Counted from the first letter of the stretch, positions 24,871-34,943 are shown. The stretch: 62,000 nucleotides of DNA from Neocallimastix lanati (nom. inval.) (GCA_016946835.1 JACVTC010000002.1:1387501-1449500), one strand, 5' to 3'. The notes: generated by a model from the letters alone, not told the origin. A program made the numbers and translations.

Positions 24871-25608
24871 TATTTGTTTTTATCTTTAAGAATATTTATA
24901 ACAAATATTCTAGCATTTCAATTAAAAAGAAAACATTATATATTACTGATGGAACAAAAATTCTATTATTCAAACTATTTAGATAGTTATAGTATTCTCT
25001 TCTTTTCCATTACATTACCTATTAATTCAGTTTATTTAGAAAATGAAAATGATACTCTATTTAATTCTATTATTCATCAAATTTTTCTTGTTGAACTTAA
25101 AATACAAATTGAAAATTATCAAAAAAAAAATTTCAGAGTAGCATATTTAAATTCAGAACCAGATACTTCAAAGATTTTGCTGATATTACTCAAGTTAAAG
25201 CTACTGTAGGTTCTCAATTAAATTCTGAAGGTAATAATTAGCAGAACAAATTCAAATGAAGTGTAAAGATATAGTCTTTGATGTTCCAAATTCCTCAACT
25301 GATTATAAAGATATTCTTACTCCAATTAGTCATTATGAACTTAGTATTTCTGATTCTAAAGCTCATTTGTTGATAGTGCTGTTGCTTTCTATACTGGTCA
25401 CTTTTGGATTAATTGGGCTACTTATGATATTGTTAATGTTTACATTTGGATTAATATATAAATTATTGTTTACATTTACACTATTTTTTAATAATAAATT
25501 ACTTGAATTATTGGATATTAAATCTAAATCAATTGGAGAAAGCAAAACATTGTTCTTATTTTCTATTTCTTCATTTATTTTTCCTTTTTTCATCAATATA
25601 ATGAGCTA
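24871..25608 (+). pseudogene. unidentified gene relic
   Basis: Frames on the plus strand with coding-like composition read FFSITLPINSVYLENENDT and RVAYLNSEPDTSKDFADITQ, then VFDVPNSSTDYKDILTPISH and AFYTGHFWINWATYDIVNV, with frameshifts between. I cannot assign the family; an extracellular ligand-binding domain is one possibility. A minus-strand, coil-like piece (KILENVIIAQKIKEQNQELA) overlaps its end near 25,670-25,600. Confidence 0.45.
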
Positions 25609-26066
25609 ATTCTTGATTTTGTTCTTTGATCTTTTGAGCGATGATCACATTTTCTAAGATCTTTTGTTGTATTAATTTTTTTCTGCATTTTCAGTTTCGA
25701 ATGGAAAATTGTACATGATCGACGTTATTTAGATCCGTCCTACAATGAGAACGAAGCCATAATTGATTCTGTAAGTGGTTTGCATTTTGATTAAATTTAA
25801 AGTTGTTTTGTTTGTCTAATTTTGAAGTTAAACTTTGATTTAAATTATAATTATTATTTAAATTAGTACTTATTTATTTTATGTTATTTTATCCTTTGTA
25901 ATTGTTTCAATATTACTATTATTACAATTATTTTCAGAACTAAATAACATAAAATAATTATTAACTAAAAAAATAGTTTAAAAACTAGACTTTTAATTAA
26001 TTAACTATTAAGTACTGATTTTTAAACTCTAAATTAAAAATTTAAAAAAATATATATATATAAAAA

Positions 26067-26101
<35 letters not shown>

Positions 26102-26321
26102 AATTAAAATAAATAAACACTTTTTTTTATTGCTTTATATAAATACTTCTTTTAATATTAATTGCTTTTTATATATATTCTTTATAAATTAATTTATTTT
26201 GAACTATTTTTCCACTTATAATATAATTTATAATATAATTAGAATATTGGTTAATTTATAATTCTTACATATTAATATGATGTTTATTTTAAATTAGTTC
26301 ATTGAATCTATGCATTGCAAA

Positions 26322-26458
26322 TCTGATAAAAAATTTTTGTATTTCATTATTTTGATTTAATTTTAATTTAAATTAAGAGTTAAAATTTTTATTAGGAAAT
26401 TAATAAAATTGAATGTTGCATTTCGGAACGTGACTTTTAAATTAAATATTATTTTATT
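26322..26458. repeat. 137-bp exact direct repeat, copy inside element B
   Basis: Identical over 137 bp to 28,017-28,153, outside the element. It contains the less A+T-rich string TTGCATTTCGGAACGTGAC. Flanks differ on both sides. Nature unknown; a solo LTR or short non-autonomous element is possible. Confidence 0.9.
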
Positions 26459-26507
26459 TAACATCATGTATAATGAAATTAAAATATTTATTTATGTATT
26501 TAACAAT

Positions 26508-26660
26508 ATTCAGAACTATTTTTTAATAAACGCTGACCAATATTCAGCATTATCTTTTAATAAACGCTGACCAATATTCAGCATTATCTTTTAATAAACG
26601 CTGACCAATATTCAGCATTGTCTTTTAATAAACGCTGACCAATATTCAGCACTATCTTTT
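26508..26660. repeat. 34-bp tandem repeat with hairpin, about 4.5 copies
   Basis: The unit ATTCAGCATTATCTTTTAAT plus AAACGCTGACCAAT repeats at exactly 34 bp (CAG at 26,511; 26,545; 26,579; 26,613; 26,647). GCTGA and TCAGC are complementary across each junction (GCTGACCAATATTCAGC), so every copy can form a 5-bp stem with a 7-nt loop. Confidence 0.85.
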
Positions 26661-26736
26661 AATATTATTAAATTCACTTATTAATAGACGTATATATATT
26701 TATTTAATTCTTATTTAATTCGTTATTAAGAAGAGT

Positions 26737-26753
26737 CAATGAGACTCTTAATC
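26737..26753 (-). promoter_or_regulatory. primer-binding site of element B, tRNA-Lys anticodon-arm type
   Basis: CAATGAGACTCTTAATC on the plus strand directly abuts the right LTR. ATGAGACTCTTAATC is the anticodon arm of tRNA-Lys(CUU) as I know it from other eukaryotes. The element strand is its complement. Confidence 0.65.
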
Positions 26754-26886
26754 TGTTAAAAAATAAAAGGTTCGTTTTATTTATGTTTATAGAAAATGAA
26801 AATCTAATTTCGTCTATTTTATTAAAAGGAGTTTATAGTTGAAGAATTTTATATATATACAAAACTTCAATATTTATATTTTAACA
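26754..26886 (-). repeat. element B, right LTR (5' LTR, internally deleted)
   Basis: 133 bp, TGTTAAAAAATAAAAGG to TATTTTAACA, followed by the AAAAT target-site duplication. It matches the left LTR at both ends but lacks about 105 bp of the middle, after GAAGAATTTTATAT. Confidence 0.85.
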
Positions 26887-26954
26887 AAAATTTTTAAAGT
26901 TTCCATTAAGAAGAATCGTTTTCCTAAACAATAATTATTACATGTATATTATAT

Positions 26955-27755
26955 TAATTTTATTTATAATAATGCATAATGTACATAGTCTTTACTATAT
27001 TTTAACATTTCCCCAACATTATGTTTATTATTATTATGATTAATATTATTAATATTATTATAAGCATTTTTATTAATATTATTATTATTATTATTATTAA
27101 TATAATTAGAATTTATCTGTTGTATATTAATAATTTTCCTTTCAATCAATAAATTTGAGTAATTGAATAAAGAATCAATGGTATTAGAATAGAAAAACGA
27201 AGTATCGATGGCTTCAGGAATATCATCCATAAAGTAAACGTCTCTAGAGTTAATAATAGAATTAGTAAGCATATCTAAAATACAATAACCAGAAAAATTT
27301 TTAGAAGAATCAGGAAAAATGCTTTGTATAGTGTTATTTTCAAATTTATTAGCTTTATGATTATTATAGAAAAATGCTTTATAATCAAATACTTTAAAGT
27401 GAAAATATTTACAGGCTTATTATTCTTTAGTAAAATCATTTATAATTTAATTTAACAGTTCATTTCGATGGGGAATATAACCAAGAAAAGAATGTATAAA
27501 ACTAATTACATGATTATTCTAAATTAAAGTAATGTTTTTATTTATATATTCGGTACCATTATTAGATTTAAAAGTTTTAATAAGAATATTAGATAAGTTG
27601 GAAGCTTAATTTATAAAAATTCAATAAATTTATAATAAACATTAGATTTATTTTTTAATAGGCAAATCCAGTATTTTCTTAAAAAGTTATTAAGGAAAGT
27701 GAAGTAGTAGCTATAACTATAGTTTTGTTTAAAAATCATCAATTAAGATAATAGT
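26955..27755 (-). mobile_element. copia integrase and pre-RT fragment inserted in the left duplication copy
   Basis: Minus-strand pieces read IKTFKSNNGTEYINK and HSFLGYIPHRNELLN near 27,600-27,440, matching the copia integrase (RSDNGGEF...TPQQNG). CKYFHFKVFDYKAFFYNNHK with KFENNTIQSIFPDS and SGYCILDM near 27,420-27,275 match the following KFDPRS..GIFLGY region, and NSRDVYFMDDI at 27,265-27,200 matches SRDVVFDE. An Asn-rich linker follows (INNNNNNNINKN). No LTRs are attached. The flanking sequences join directly in the duplicate near 31,845, so this piece arrived after the duplication. Confidence 0.8.
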
Positions 27756-28016
27756 AATTAAATAGTCATTAATTATAAAATTATAAATTATAATATTTAA
27801 TGGAAAATAAAAATAGTTTTAAAAAATTCTAATAATTAAAGTCCTTTGTAAGATTATTGAACTAAAATAAATTACTGATTATTAAATTAAGTTATTAATT
27901 ATTAAATTGTTTATTATTAAGCTTAATTAATTATAGTATTTAATAATTAATAAATAAAATTTTATATTCTAATAAAATTAATTAAAAATTTTCGTAAAAA
28001 ACAAATATTAAATTAT

Positions 28017-28153
28017 TCTGATAAAAAATTTTTGTATTTCATTATTTTGATTTAATTTTAATTTAAATTAAGAGTTAAAATTTTTATTAGGAAATTAATA
28101 AAATTGAATGTTGCATTTCGGAACGTGACTTTTAAATTAAATATTATTTTATT
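28017..28153. repeat. 137-bp exact direct repeat, second copy
   Basis: Identical to 26,322-26,458 from TCTGATAAAAAATTTTTG to ATTAAATATTATTTTATT, and flanked by unrelated A+T DNA. Confidence 0.9.
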
Positions 28154-28230
28154 ATTATTTTATCAAAAATATTTAATATTAAAATATATGGAAGAATTTT
28201 ATTTCTGAATCTATTTCATCATTGGTTTAT

Positions 28231-28270
28231 TAAAGTACGCCTTATTTTATTTAAAATGAGGCGTACTTTA
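28231..28270. other. near-perfect 40-bp palindrome
   Basis: TAAAGTACGCCTTATTTTA and its reverse complement (one mismatch) are separated by only 2 nt. In A+T DNA the GC-containing arms (GTACGCC/GGCGTAC) are conspicuous. It could be a terminator-like hairpin, a MITE remnant or a protein-binding palindrome. Confidence 0.75.
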
Positions 28271-28552
28271 TATATAATATATATATATTTTATTTAACAA
28301 TAATATTTTGTTTAATAAAGAAGTACATTTTATTTAAGAAGTACATGTTATTTAATAATAATATTTTATTTAATAATAAATTTTTTATTTAATAATAATA
28401 CTTTGTTTAATAAAAAAGAATCATTTTTCTAAATAATAATTATCTTATATTTATTATATTTTAACAATAATAAAAATAATAATAAAAATGATTAAAATTA
28501 AATTATTAATATTATTAATATTATTAATAAAATTAAAAAAAAAAAAAAAAAA

Positions 28553-29250
28553 ATAAAATAAAATAAAATAAATAGTAGAAATATAAATATGAAGTACAGA
28601 TTGAATAAAATAAATAGTAGAAATATAAATATGAAGTACAGATTGAATAAAATAAATAGTAGAAATATAAATATGAAGTACAGATTGAATAAAATAAATA
28701 GTAGAAATATAAATATGAAGTACAGATTGAATAAAATAAATAGTAGAAATATAAATATGAAGTACAGATTGAATAAGATAAATAGTAGAAATATAAATAT
28801 GAAGTACAGATTGAATAAAATAAATAGTAGAAATATAAATATGAAGTACAGATTGAATAAAATAAATAGTAGAAATATAAATATGAAGTACAGATTGAAT
28901 AAGATAAATAGTAGAAATATAAATATGAAGTACAGATTGAATAAAATAAATAGTAGAAATATAAATATGAAGTACAGATTGAATAAAATAAATAGTAGAA
29001 ATATAAATATGAAGTACAGATTGAATAAGATAAATAGTAGAAATATAAATATGAAGTACAGATTGAATAAAATAAATAGTAGAAATATAAATATGAAGTA
29101 CAGATTGAATAAAATAAATAGTAGAAATATAAATATGAAGTACAGATTGAATAAAATAAATAGTAGAAATATAAATATGAAGTACAGATTGTATAAAATA
29201 AATAGTAGAAATATAAATATGAAGTACAGATTGAATAAAATAAAATAAAA
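28553..29250. repeat. 42-bp tandem minisatellite, about 16 copies, open on both strands
   Basis: The unit reads AATAAAATAAATAGTAGAAA then TATAAATATGAAGTACAGATTG. Because 42 is divisible by 3 and the unit lacks stops in one frame on each strand, it creates open frames of 219 aa (plus, 14-aa period MKYRLNKINSRNIN) and 278 aa (minus, hydrophobic period IQSVLHIYISTIYF). Neither has a signal, flanking coding sequence or family promoter, so I treat it as non-coding. Units carrying AAG instead of AAA occur at every third position (5, 8, 11), a 126-bp higher-order repeat. Confidence 0.85.
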
Positions 29251-29834
29251 TAAAATTTTTAATTATTAAAAAAATGCCAAATACTAGCACAAATTATTAA
29301 ATATTTAATAATTTATTTAATAATTTATATTTTTTTTGTTGGTGTTACTTTTAATACTAATTAAAATGTTAATAAAATTTGCTATATTAAATTACCAACA
29401 TGGTTATATATATATTTATTATAAATTTCATTTATTATTAACAACTAAAATATTATTATAAATAAAATTAAAAAAACTAAAAACATATTTAAAAATAAAA
29501 ATATATTTTGTTTTAATATATTTATAAATAATTTAATTTTTATAAGATAAAAATAATTTTTAATTTTATTAATTATTTTATATGAATATAAACAAAATTT
29601 TTGTTTTTTAAAAAAAAAAGATTAATAAAAAAACTACTGGTATATTAATAGTTAATTAAGAATAATTAAATATATGATTATTTATTTTATTTTTTTTTTG
29701 TTTTAATTTTTATTATTAAAAAACATACAAAAATTTGGTTAATTACAAAATTTAGAATTAATTTACTCTTAAATTTTAATTTATCCAATTATTTTTTTTT
29801 TTTGATTTGGCCATTTTTTTTATCTTTCTCTTTT

Positions 29835-29981
29835 TATTGGTTATATTTTATTAAAAAGAATTATTATTAAATTTTATATTTATATACTTTTAATTTTATT
29901 ATTATTATTATTATTATTATAATTATTATTTTTATTATTATTCATTATAATAAGAATTTAAAAAGTATATAAAGATGAAAT
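29835..29981 (+). promoter_or_regulatory. family promoter: ATTGG box, short (ATT)n tract, TATA box
   Basis: ATTGGTTATATTTTATTA at about 29,836, a short (ATT)n tract at 29,896-29,940 and AAAAAGTATATAAAGATGAAAT at about 29,960-29,981. The tract is visibly shorter than in the otherwise near-identical promoter at 20.3-20.5 kb. Confidence 0.65.
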
Positions 29982-30110
29982 GTTTTGACTTCCAAATTTC
30001 ATCATATTCAAAGAATTAATATAAAAATTTCGTATTATTAAAATTCTTATAATAAAATAATTTTAATAGAAAAAATATTAAAGTAAAATAAAAACTAAAA
30101 AGAAATCAAA

Positions 30111-30695
30111 ATGAAGATTTTAGAATTTATAACTTTAATAATTTTAGGAGTCTATGCCAATGCTGTTTTCGGATTTAAATGGCCAGATCATAGTTGGGAT
30201 ATTGAATTTGAGAGGGTTAATATTAAACTCAATGGAAATGAATCTGGTGATCAATTAATGATTAAAAGTATTGATGCTGGATTATTTAATAAAGATATCG
30301 ATGAAGAAACATATTGTACTTATACTTTTTCTGAAACTAGAAAAATGCATTTCATTCTTTGTCACACAACAATTAAAAACTATTCTAAAAGAAACACTGC
30401 CAAAAAATACTACTTCTTTATTGATTTTGGTAGAGATAAAGATCATGAACCAAGATGTGATGATGGTTATGATATTACTTCTAGTACCGAATTTTATTTC
30501 GACTTAATTAATGATAAAGATAAAAAAACTACTAAATATCTTGGTGAATTAAGATTTAATAAATTTGCTACTGAAAAAAATTTACCTTTTGAAGGTGGCA
30601 ACACAAAGAAATACTTTAGAATTATGAATGATTATTGTTACTACGCTTTACCTTTCGAAAAAGTTGAAATTTACACTTATGACCCAGGTTTCTAG
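30111..30695 (+). CDS. predicted secreted four-cysteine family protein, duplicate 2
   Basis: Single-exon gene of 194 aa, identical to the product of the gene at 20,638 except Ser28 for Asn28 in the PDHNW motif. Signal peptide 1-21; Cys69, Cys84, Cys116 and Cys176 are intact. It lies within the right copy of the segmental duplication and carries the same leader (AAAAAGAAATCAAAATG). The near-identity reflects recent duplication or gene conversion. Function unknown. Confidence 0.9.
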   Translation: MKILEFITLIILGVYANAVFGFKWPDHSWDIEFERVNIKLNGNESGDQLMIKSIDAGLFNKDIDEETYCTYTFSETRKMHFILCHTTIKNYSKRNTAKKYYFFIDFGRDKDHEPRCDDGYDITSSTEFYFDLINDKDKKTTKYLGELRFNKFATEKNLPFEGGNTKKYFRIMNDYCYYALPFEKVEIYTYDPGF

Positions 30696-31357
30696 AAAAT
30701 AAATTTATTTTGAAAATTTATCAAAAACAATATTATTATTATAATATATTTTAATGATAAATAATATAAAAAAAAAAAAATAATAAGAAATTATAATAAT
30801 GGTCAATAATTTAAATTCATAAATATCATTTATTTTATATTTTTAATGATAAATATTAATATTGTAATTCTTTTTCTTTTTAAAAAACAAGAAATGAAAA
30901 AGATAAATTATTGTATATTAAAATAAATATAAATGTATTGTTTATATTTTAAATAAATAAAAAATATATCCTTATTAAATAATACTTATTTTGTGTTTTT
31001 AATATTTTGTTATTTATTATAAAAGAATAATAAATAATTAAATTGAAATTGAAAATAATATGAAATTTATCTATTTATCTATTTATTTATTCATTAAATT
31101 TTATTGTAGAAGAAATGTAAAATTAAATTATTAAAATTATAGAATTTTTTTTTTTTTTATATTGTTTGTATCTTTTCCTTTTTCTTATTTTTTATATTAT
31201 CAATAATACTTTTAAATTGTATCTTTTTCTATATTTTTATAATGATATTAATAATGTTTTAAAATTTTATTATATTTTTTATAATGAAATCAATAATACT
31301 TAAAATTTTTTTTATTTTTTATTTTTTATAATAATATCAATAATACTTTAAAAAAAA

Positions 31358-31402
<45 letters not shown>

Positions 31403-31915
31403 TTATTTATTATATTGATATAAATAATACTTTTTTTAAAAAAGAATAAGAAATTAATTTAATAATTTTGATTTTAAGAATAAGGATTAAATTAATAAAA
31501 AAAATTATTGGTATATTATTATTTATTTTATTTAGACTGGGATTAACGATGGGAAAGAACGATAGGGCCAGGATGAAAACTGGAAAAACTATACTATTAA
31601 CAGATTTAATAAATTTAAGAATATTTTATAAAGTTATTTATTAAAAAAAAAAAAAAAGAATAATTTAGTTAATTATAAAATTTAAAATTATTTTTACTCT
31701 AAAAATTTTAATAAATATAAAATTTATTTTTTAAATTAAAATAATTAGAATAAAAAATAAAAATTATATTTATTAAAATTTTTAAAGTTTCCATTAAGAA
31801 GAATCGTTTTCCTAAATAATAATTATTACATGTATATATATTTCTAGTCATTAATTATAAAATTATAAATTATTATATTTGATGGAAAATAAAAATAGTT
31901 TTAAAAATTTCAAAT

Positions 31916-32518
31916 TACGTTACTTAAACTATCCTAAGTCATGAAATCTATATCGCTTATTAAAGTTCAAAATAAAGTGATCTTTACTATGAATATTAAA
32001 TATATTTAATAATGTATATTTATAATATTTATTTGATAAAAAAGTTATATTAATATTTTATCCAGATATAGTTTTTTATTTTTTTGATGTTGTTGGTAAT
32101 TTAATATAGCTATTTTCATTATCATTTCCATTTGTATTGATTATTTAAATATTGATTATATATTTCATTTTAATATTATTGTTTTTTAAAAAAAGAAATT
32201 TTTTTTGATATAAATAACAACTAAAATATTAATATTTTTAATATAACTAAAGTATTTTTAGAGAAAAAGAAAAAAAAAAGATATATATTAATGATATTAA
32301 TGATTAATTAATAATAATTAATTAATTATATATGTTTTTTTATTTGTTTTATTTTTATTCAAAAATTTGATTAATTATAAAATTTTAATTAATTTATAAT
32401 TATATTTTAATTTATCCAAACTATTTCTTTGGATGAATTAAAAAAAAAAAAAAAAAAAAAAAAAAGACTATATCTAAATGAAAGAAATTGTTTTATTTAG
32501 AAAAAGTCTTTTCTTTTT
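31916..32518. other. spacer between duplicated unit and next family gene
   Basis: No gene is visible. TTGTTGGTAATTTAATATAGCTATTTTCATTATC near 32,090 resembles the left edge of the other units (19,790 and 34,330), showing that each gene lies in its own repeated unit. Confidence 0.5.
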
Positions 32519-32680
32519 ATTGGTTATAATTTATTAGAAAAAATTATAATTAAATTTATATTTATATATTTTTAATTTTATTATTACTATTATTATTATT
32601 ATTATTAATATTATTTTTATTTATATTATTATTATTATTTTTTATTATGATAAGAATTAAAAAAGTATATAAAGATGAAA
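32519..32680 (+). promoter_or_regulatory. family promoter: ATTGG box, (ATT)n tract, TATA box
   Basis: ATTGGTTATAATTTATTAGA at 32,519, interrupted (ATT)n at 32,578-32,640, and AAAAAGTATATAAAGATGAAAT at 32,660-32,681. The ATG is only about 80 bp downstream, closer than in the other copies, so the 5' UTR is shorter. Confidence 0.65.
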
Positions 32681-32760
32681 TATCTTTTTCTTTCAATTTT
32701 CGTTTTATTCGAAGTAATAAAAAAATAATAAAGTAAAATAAAAACAAAAAAGAAAACAAA

Positions 32761-33342
32761 ATGAGAATTTTAGAATTTCTTATTTTAACCGTTTTAGGCG
32801 TCTATATCAATTCTGTTTTCGGATTTAAATGGCCTGATCATAATTGGAATATTAATTTTAGAATAATTAACGAAAATCTTGTAGACAATACTCAAGATGA
32901 ATTGGTGATTAAAAGTATTGATGCTGGATTATTTAATAAAGATATCGATGAAGAAACATATTGTAGATATACTTTTTCTGAAACTAGAAAAATGCATTAC
33001 ATTCTTTGTCATGCAACAATTAAAAACTATTCTAAAAGAAATACTGCCAAAAAATACTACTTCTTTATTGATTTTGGTAGAGATAAAGATCATGAACCAA
33101 GATGTGATGATGGATATGATATTAATTCTAGTACCGAATTTTATTTCGACTTAATTAATGATAAAGATAAAAAAATGACTAAATATCTTGGTGAATTAAA
33201 ATTTAATAAATTTGCTACCGAAAAAACTTTACCTTTTGAAGGTGGCAACACAAAGAAATACTTTAGAATTATGAATGATTATTGTTACTACGCTTTACCT
33301 TTCGAAAAAGTTGAAATTTTAACATATGATCCAGGTTACTAG
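32761..33342 (+). CDS. predicted secreted four-cysteine family protein
   Basis: Single-exon gene of 193 aa. Signal peptide 1-21, then FKWPDHNWNINF. The central and C-terminal two thirds (from DAGLFNKDIDEETYC to the end) are almost identical to the 20.6/30.1-kb proteins, while the segment between signal and core (RIINENLVDNTQDELV) is distinct and closer to the 17.9-kb gene (NVNLNDNTKDQLV). That mosaic suggests gene conversion between paralogues. All four family cysteines are present. Function unknown; predicted secreted. Confidence 0.88.
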   Translation: MRILEFLILTVLGVYINSVFGFKWPDHNWNINFRIINENLVDNTQDELVIKSIDAGLFNKDIDEETYCRYTFSETRKMHYILCHATIKNYSKRNTAKKYYFFIDFGRDKDHEPRCDDGYDINSSTEFYFDLINDKDKKMTKYLGELKFNKFATEKTLPFEGGNTKKYFRIMNDYCYYALPFEKVEILTYDPGY

Positions 33343-34405
33343 AAAATATTTATTTTAAAAATTTATCAAAAAATTATATTATTATAATATTTTTATGATA
33401 AAAAAATATAAAACAATTAATCATAAAAATATAATATATTTTTATGATAATGATCAATAATATATATAATTTTTTTTTCAATTTTTTTTTTTTTTTTAAA
33501 AAAAAATAAATTATTTATTATCATTATTTTATATTAATAATAATCATCATTAATATCACAAAGCTTTTTCTATTTAATTAAAAGAAAAAAGAAAAATAAT
33601 AAATAAAATTATTTTATATTAAAAAAATATACCAATGTATTGTAAATTTCTTAGAAAAAAAGAAAAAAAATAAATTTCTTTTTAAATTAATATGAATACC
33701 AATGTATTATTTATATTTTAAATAAAAAAAAATAAATCTTTATTATTTAAAGAATGTTTATTTCGAAGTTTTTAATATTTTGTTATTTATTATGAAAGAA
33801 TAATAAATAATTAAATTAATATTTAAATTTAAAAAAATATAAATTTTATCTATTTATCTATTTATTTATTCATTATATTTCATTATAGATTAAATGTAAA
33901 ATTAAATGATTAAAAAATTATAATAAATTTTTTTATTTTTTTCCTTTTTTTTTTTTTTTTTTGTAATGATCAATAATACTTATAATGAATAAATAAAAAT
34001 TTTAAATAATTGATTATTTTTTTCTTTAATTATTAAATTTAAAAATAATTTATTAAATTAATAATTAAAAAAGAAAAAAAAAATATTTAAAAAAATGACT
34101 AATACTATTAATATTCAATATTATATATATTATAATAATTAAAAAATGATCTTTTCCATGAATATTATATATGTTTAATTATATATTTTTTCAATTTATT
34201 TGAAAAAAAGTAATATTAATTTTTAAATAATTAATTTCTTTCTAAGTAATTTTAAAATAACTTTTAAAATTTTATTTATTTATTGATTATTTTTTTATCC
34301 AGATATAGTCCTTTTTTTTGATGTTGTTGTTACTGTTGGTAATTTAATATTGCAATTTTCATAACATTTCTATTAGTATTAATTATTTAGATAATTATAT
34401 ACTCA

Positions 34406-34451
<46 letters not shown>

Positions 34452-34943
34452 TTGATATAAATAAAACTAACTAAAACATTATTTATTTTTAATGAAATAA
34501 AAAAAAAATTTAGAAAAAATTTTTGATATAAATAAAACTAAAATAATAAATAAAATATTATTATTAATGAAATTAAAAAAAAAAAAATAAAGAAAAATAT
34601 TTTTAATATTATTATAAATAATATAATTTTTATTTACTAAAAATAATTTTTAATATTATTAATTATTATATATGAACATAAACAACATTTTTTTTTCTTT
34701 TATTTTTTAAAAAAATAAAAAATAAAAAATAAAAAATAAAAATAAAGATTAAAAAAAAAAAAAAAACTACTGGTATATTAAAGATATTAATGATTAATTA
34801 AGAATAATTAATTAATTATATATGTTTTTTTATTTATTTTATTTTTATTATAAAATTTGGTTAATTACAAAATTTAAATTAATTTTTTCTTAAATTTTAA
34901 TTTATCCAAACTATTTCTATTATTTAGAAATAGTCTTTTCTTT
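33343..34943. other. 3' flank and next unit's upstream flank, gene-free
   Basis: The 3' flank is alignable by eye to that after 21,222 (AATACCAATGTATT, CTATTTATCTATTTATTTATTCATT). From about 34,320 (TTGATGTTGTTG...TAATTTAATATTGC) the next unit begins, with (ATT)n at about 34,409-34,451. No coding sequence is seen. Confidence 0.5.

Larger units (their letters stand above)
22314..26886 (-). mobile_element. LTR-bounded cassette with non-retroviral interior (element B)
   Basis: Two LTRs with TGTTA...TAACA ends bracket about 4.2 kb. The insertion is flanked by AAAAT on both sides, and the duplicate locus near 31,777-31,785 shows the unfilled site with a single AAAAT, so insertion boundaries are certain. 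Orientation is minus: a polypurine tract (CTTGAGGGGGAG on the minus strand) adjoins the left LTR and a tRNA-Lys-type primer-binding site adjoins the right LTR. I find no gag, protease, integrase or reverse transcriptase inside. The interior holds broken pieces of host-like genes, tandem hairpin repeats and a 137-bp repeat. It looks like a non-autonomous element that captured sequence, or a composite built by nested insertion. Confidence 0.85.
29330..31915. repeat. segmental duplication, right copy (uninterrupted)
   Basis: This near-identical partner of 19,780-22,313 extends beyond it: 31,781-31,845 matches 26,887-26,954 and 31,846-31,915 matches about 27,756-27,835. It therefore preserves the state before the two insertions. 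Differences are mostly homopolymer or (ATT)n lengths and scattered substitutions. Confidence 0.85.

Noticed and set aside
28454-29290. 278-aa hydrophobic minus-strand frame and 219-aa plus-strand frame as possible repeat proteins
   Set aside because: Both come from the same 42-bp non-coding minisatellite; each is stop-free only because 42 is a multiple of 3, and the related 55-bp array is not frame-preserving.
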